NCBI GenBank assembly: GCA_035448825.1
Contig: DAOTJS010000012.1
Coordinates: 5,217 to 69,216, forward strand
Length of the DNA stretch: 64,000 nt
Reading direction: 5' to 3'
Origin: JAGNGI01 sp035448825
GTDB lineage: Bacteria; Fidelibacterota; UBA2242
How positions within the stretch are numbered: the first letter of the stretch is position 1; the number at the start of each line of letters is the position of its first letter. Below, piece after piece: positions 62,187-64,000 of the stretch. The notes below the pieces were generated by a model. It saw nothing but the letters and a program-made list of their open reading frames with translations, was not told where the DNA came from and did not search any database. The position numbers were made by a program, and so were the translations under genes.

Positions 62187-63284
62187 TTGAAAGTAACCCG
62201 CAAATATATATTAATTCTACGTCCAGATAATATTGGTGATTGTGTTCTCTTTTCTGGCACGCTTAAATATTACAGGGAGCTGTATCCCAATTTTGAAATT
62301 ACTTTGGCATTAAAAAAACATATTATCCCTTTATTTGAAAATTGTCCTTATATAGATTATTTAGTTGATTTTAAAAAATATTCCTATGTAAAAACCAATA
62401 ATAATTTCATTGAAAAAATTAATAAAAGAATACGCAAATTAATATTACCTATCTTTAATAAGTTCAAAAGAAAATGGGATATAATTATATGTCCGGTTCG
62501 TTCTATTACACCTGAAATGCTTTGGATTGTTAAAAATCATAAAGCAAATAAAAAAATAGGAATTGTAGGTTGTCCTTCCAATTTTCCAAAAGACAAACAA
62601 TATTTAAAAAAGAAAGTATTCACAGAGTTCTATACTCTGACAGTAGACAAATTATGGCAACATGAGTTAAAAACGAACATGGAATTTTTGAATTATTTAG
62701 GGGCAAACATAAAGAATGAAGAAGAAATTCTCCCTGAGTTCTGGACCGATGATAATAATTATATTGATAAATTTGCGAATTTATCAATTCCTCCCAGTTA
62801 TTGCTTATTATTTCCATTTGCATCAAATAAAATAAGGGAATTGTCCATTAATAATTTTATACAAATTGTAAAAAAAATATCAACTGATGATAATATTTTA
62901 ATTTTGGGCACATTAATTGACTACGAAAAAGCTGAAATTCTTAAGACAAAATTAAATTCTATATACAAGAATGTAGTAAATCTGTGCGGTTATACAGCGA
63001 TTAATGATATTTTTCCGCTTATAAAAAATGCTGACAAAATAATTAGTATTGAATCCGGTCCATTGCATATTGCAATTGCGTTAAATAAACCGACGTACGC
63101 TATAGTTGGAGGTGGACACTGGGGACGTTTTTTACCATGGGGAGATTCGGGCAATGTCCATTGGCTTAACAAAAGAATGAGTTGCTTTCAATGCAATTGG
63201 GAATGTCAATACGGTGATTTTAGATGCGTAAAAAATATTGATTACAATACTATATCTAATCTGACTAAAGAAGATATTAGATGA
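62187..63284 (+). CDS. Glycosyltransferase family 9 (heptosyltransferase-like)
   Basis: 365 aa with a TTG start 3 nt after the preceding stop. N-terminal ILILRPDNIGDCVLFSGTL, C-terminal FASNKIRELSINNFIQIV and the GT9 nucleotide-site stretch IISIESGPLHIAIALNKPTY then AIVGGGHWGRFLPWG. The terminal Cys cluster (CFQCNWECQYGDFRC) is seen in many GT9 proteins. Probably adds a sugar to LPS or a lipid-linked glycan; donor unknown. Confidence 0.88.
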   Translation: MKVTRKYILILRPDNIGDCVLFSGTLKYYRELYPNFEITLALKKHIIPLFENCPYIDYLVDFKKYSYVKTNNNFIEKINKRIRKLILPIFNKFKRKWDIIICPVRSITPEMLWIVKNHKANKKIGIVGCPSNFPKDKQYLKKKVFTEFYTLTVDKLWQHELKTNMEFLNYLGANIKNEEEILPEFWTDDNNYIDKFANLSIPPSYCLLFPFASNKIRELSINNFIQIVKKISTDDNILILGTLIDYEKAEILKTKLNSIYKNVVNLCGYTAINDIFPLIKNADKIISIESGPLHIAIALNKPTYAIVGGGHWGRFLPWGDSGNVHWLNKRMSCFQCNWECQYGDFRCVKNIDYNTISNLTKEDIR

Positions 63285-64000
63285 TTAAAAACAGCTTTAA
63301 TAATATAGAATCCCGATTTACCCCTTTTATAAAACCAATGATGATATTATTTAGTTTTATTTTTGTATTTGGTTCTATAGATACTTATCGCTCTTTGGAT
63401 AGCACATTAAAGTTCAATAGATTATTTATACAAGGCTTTGGACATCCTCACTTTTTTTCTTTATTTGAAATTGTGTTTATCTTTTTGTTATTCCTTATCG
63501 TTATGGAATTTGGTATTAAATGGGAATCTTCTTCTAATATATCCAGATTATTATTCTTTATGGTTGTTTTAACATTCGCACTAAAAATGCTAAATCCTAA
63601 TAATGAACCTGATAATCCGATTCTTGGAATGCCTTTATTTTCTGATATTTCGAATTATACTTTCATTTTATTAGCTGGCTTTTCTCTATTTTTAGATGAT
63701 AAAGTTTATATTGTATTTATAAAAAAACTGTTCTACTATGTTGGCATAATACTTTCACTACGAGTTTTTTATTTATTTTTATTATGGTTGATGGGGAAAG
63801 GTAATTATTACTTTGGCGCTAATTCGACTACAAACGAATCGGATACACTTTACATTATAGCATTTTTTCAAATTGCATTTTTTGCATTATATCTTATAAA
63901 TAAAGAGAGAAAATATTTGATTTTATGGTTAGTTTTTCTTTTATTTCAAATATTCTCTTATCGTAGGAGTGCTCTTGCTGTTGCCTTATCAGCAAATGTG
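63281..64000 (+). CDS. O-antigen polymerase/ligase-like membrane protein, 3' truncated by window end
   Basis: ATG 63281 overlaps the GT9 stop (ATGA) and the frame stays open for 240 codons to the end of the window. Long hydrophobic helices alternate with short loops (MMILFSFIFVFG; FIFLLFLIVMEFG; LLFFMVVLTFALKML; FILLAGFSLFL), and the last residues FSYRRSALAVALSANV resemble the (S/G)-x-R-R-(S/G)-A segment of Wzy/WaaL-type proteins. Function assigned by pattern and position only. Confidence 0.65.
   Translation, partial: MIKNSFNNIESRFTPFIKPMMILFSFIFVFGSIDTYRSLDSTLKFNRLFIQGFGHPHFFSLFEIVFIFLLFLIVMEFGIKWESSSNISRLLFFMVVLTFALKMLNPNNEPDNPILGMPLFSDISNYTFILLAGFSLFLDDKVYIVFIKKLFYYVGIILSLRVFYLFLLWLMGKGNYYFGANSTTNESDTLYIIAFFQIAFFALYLINKERKYLILWLVFLLFQIFSYRRSALAVALSANV

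Overview
The window reads as one contiguous piece of a diderm bacterial chromosome of moderate, slightly AT-rich composition. It probably belongs to an uncultured lineage of the Fibrobacteres-Chlorobi-Bacteroidetes superphylum or its relatives (Marinimicrobia-, Cloacimonadota- or KSB1-like). Evidence for this is the BatA-BatE aerotolerance operon, a LolA/Lnt lipoprotein system, a PSD-A/PssA pair, a DUF4321 protein and the order yicC-gmk-rpoZ-coaBC-udg-dnaB-rel-HU-lnt. This assignment is inference; no rRNA or tRNA gene was seen.

Layout. 1-3240 is a lipid operon (FakA-, FakB- and PlsY-like) that could carry fatty acids into phosphatidic acid. 3393-7776 holds two minus-strand genes: a large lipoprotein amidase with a decayed second amidase domain, and an RqcH/NFACT protein. 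They lie between word-type repeats and a stranded 3' end of miaA. From 8187 to 44836 nearly everything is on the plus strand and tightly packed, often with ATGA or GTGA stop-start overlaps: nucleotide, replication and stringent-response genes; lnt; ecfT-truA; transaldolase; htrA; purB-purC; psd-pssA; purS-purQ; tatA; gatA; batABCDE; yebC-ruvC-ruvA; gcvT; ftsK; lolA; and then a tyrosine autokinase that opens the surface-polysaccharide region.

40.3-64 kb is a polysaccharide island. It has a WbpE/WbpD/WbpB/WbpA set (predicted route to UDP-2,3-diacetamido-2,3-dideoxy-glucuronic acid), Gmd and Fcl (GDP-L-fucose), a Wzx-like flippase, a methyltransferase, a GT9 glycosyltransferase and the start of a Wzy/ligase-like membrane protein that runs off the end. 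Scattered in it are accessory genes (orphan DNA methyltransferase, SatD/DUF3307-like pair, AbiEii-type toxin-antitoxin pair, AAA ATPase) and many short repeats.

The most interesting signal is a set of five small four-helix-bundle genes (S23/23S-rRNA-IVP/Avd-like) between 46.7 and 58.5 kb. Each sits alone between two arrays of short degenerate tandem words in inverted orientation. The word and its period differ for each gene (about 8, 11, 6, 7 and 7 nt). A gene-less array of the same 7-nt vocabulary has gone into the fcl gene in frame, adding 52 codons. I read these as candidate small mobile elements whose ends are short-word arrays rather than classical inverted repeats. A GxxExxY gene remnant and an empty 8-nt-word pair at 5.8-6.1 kb may belong to the same phenomenon.
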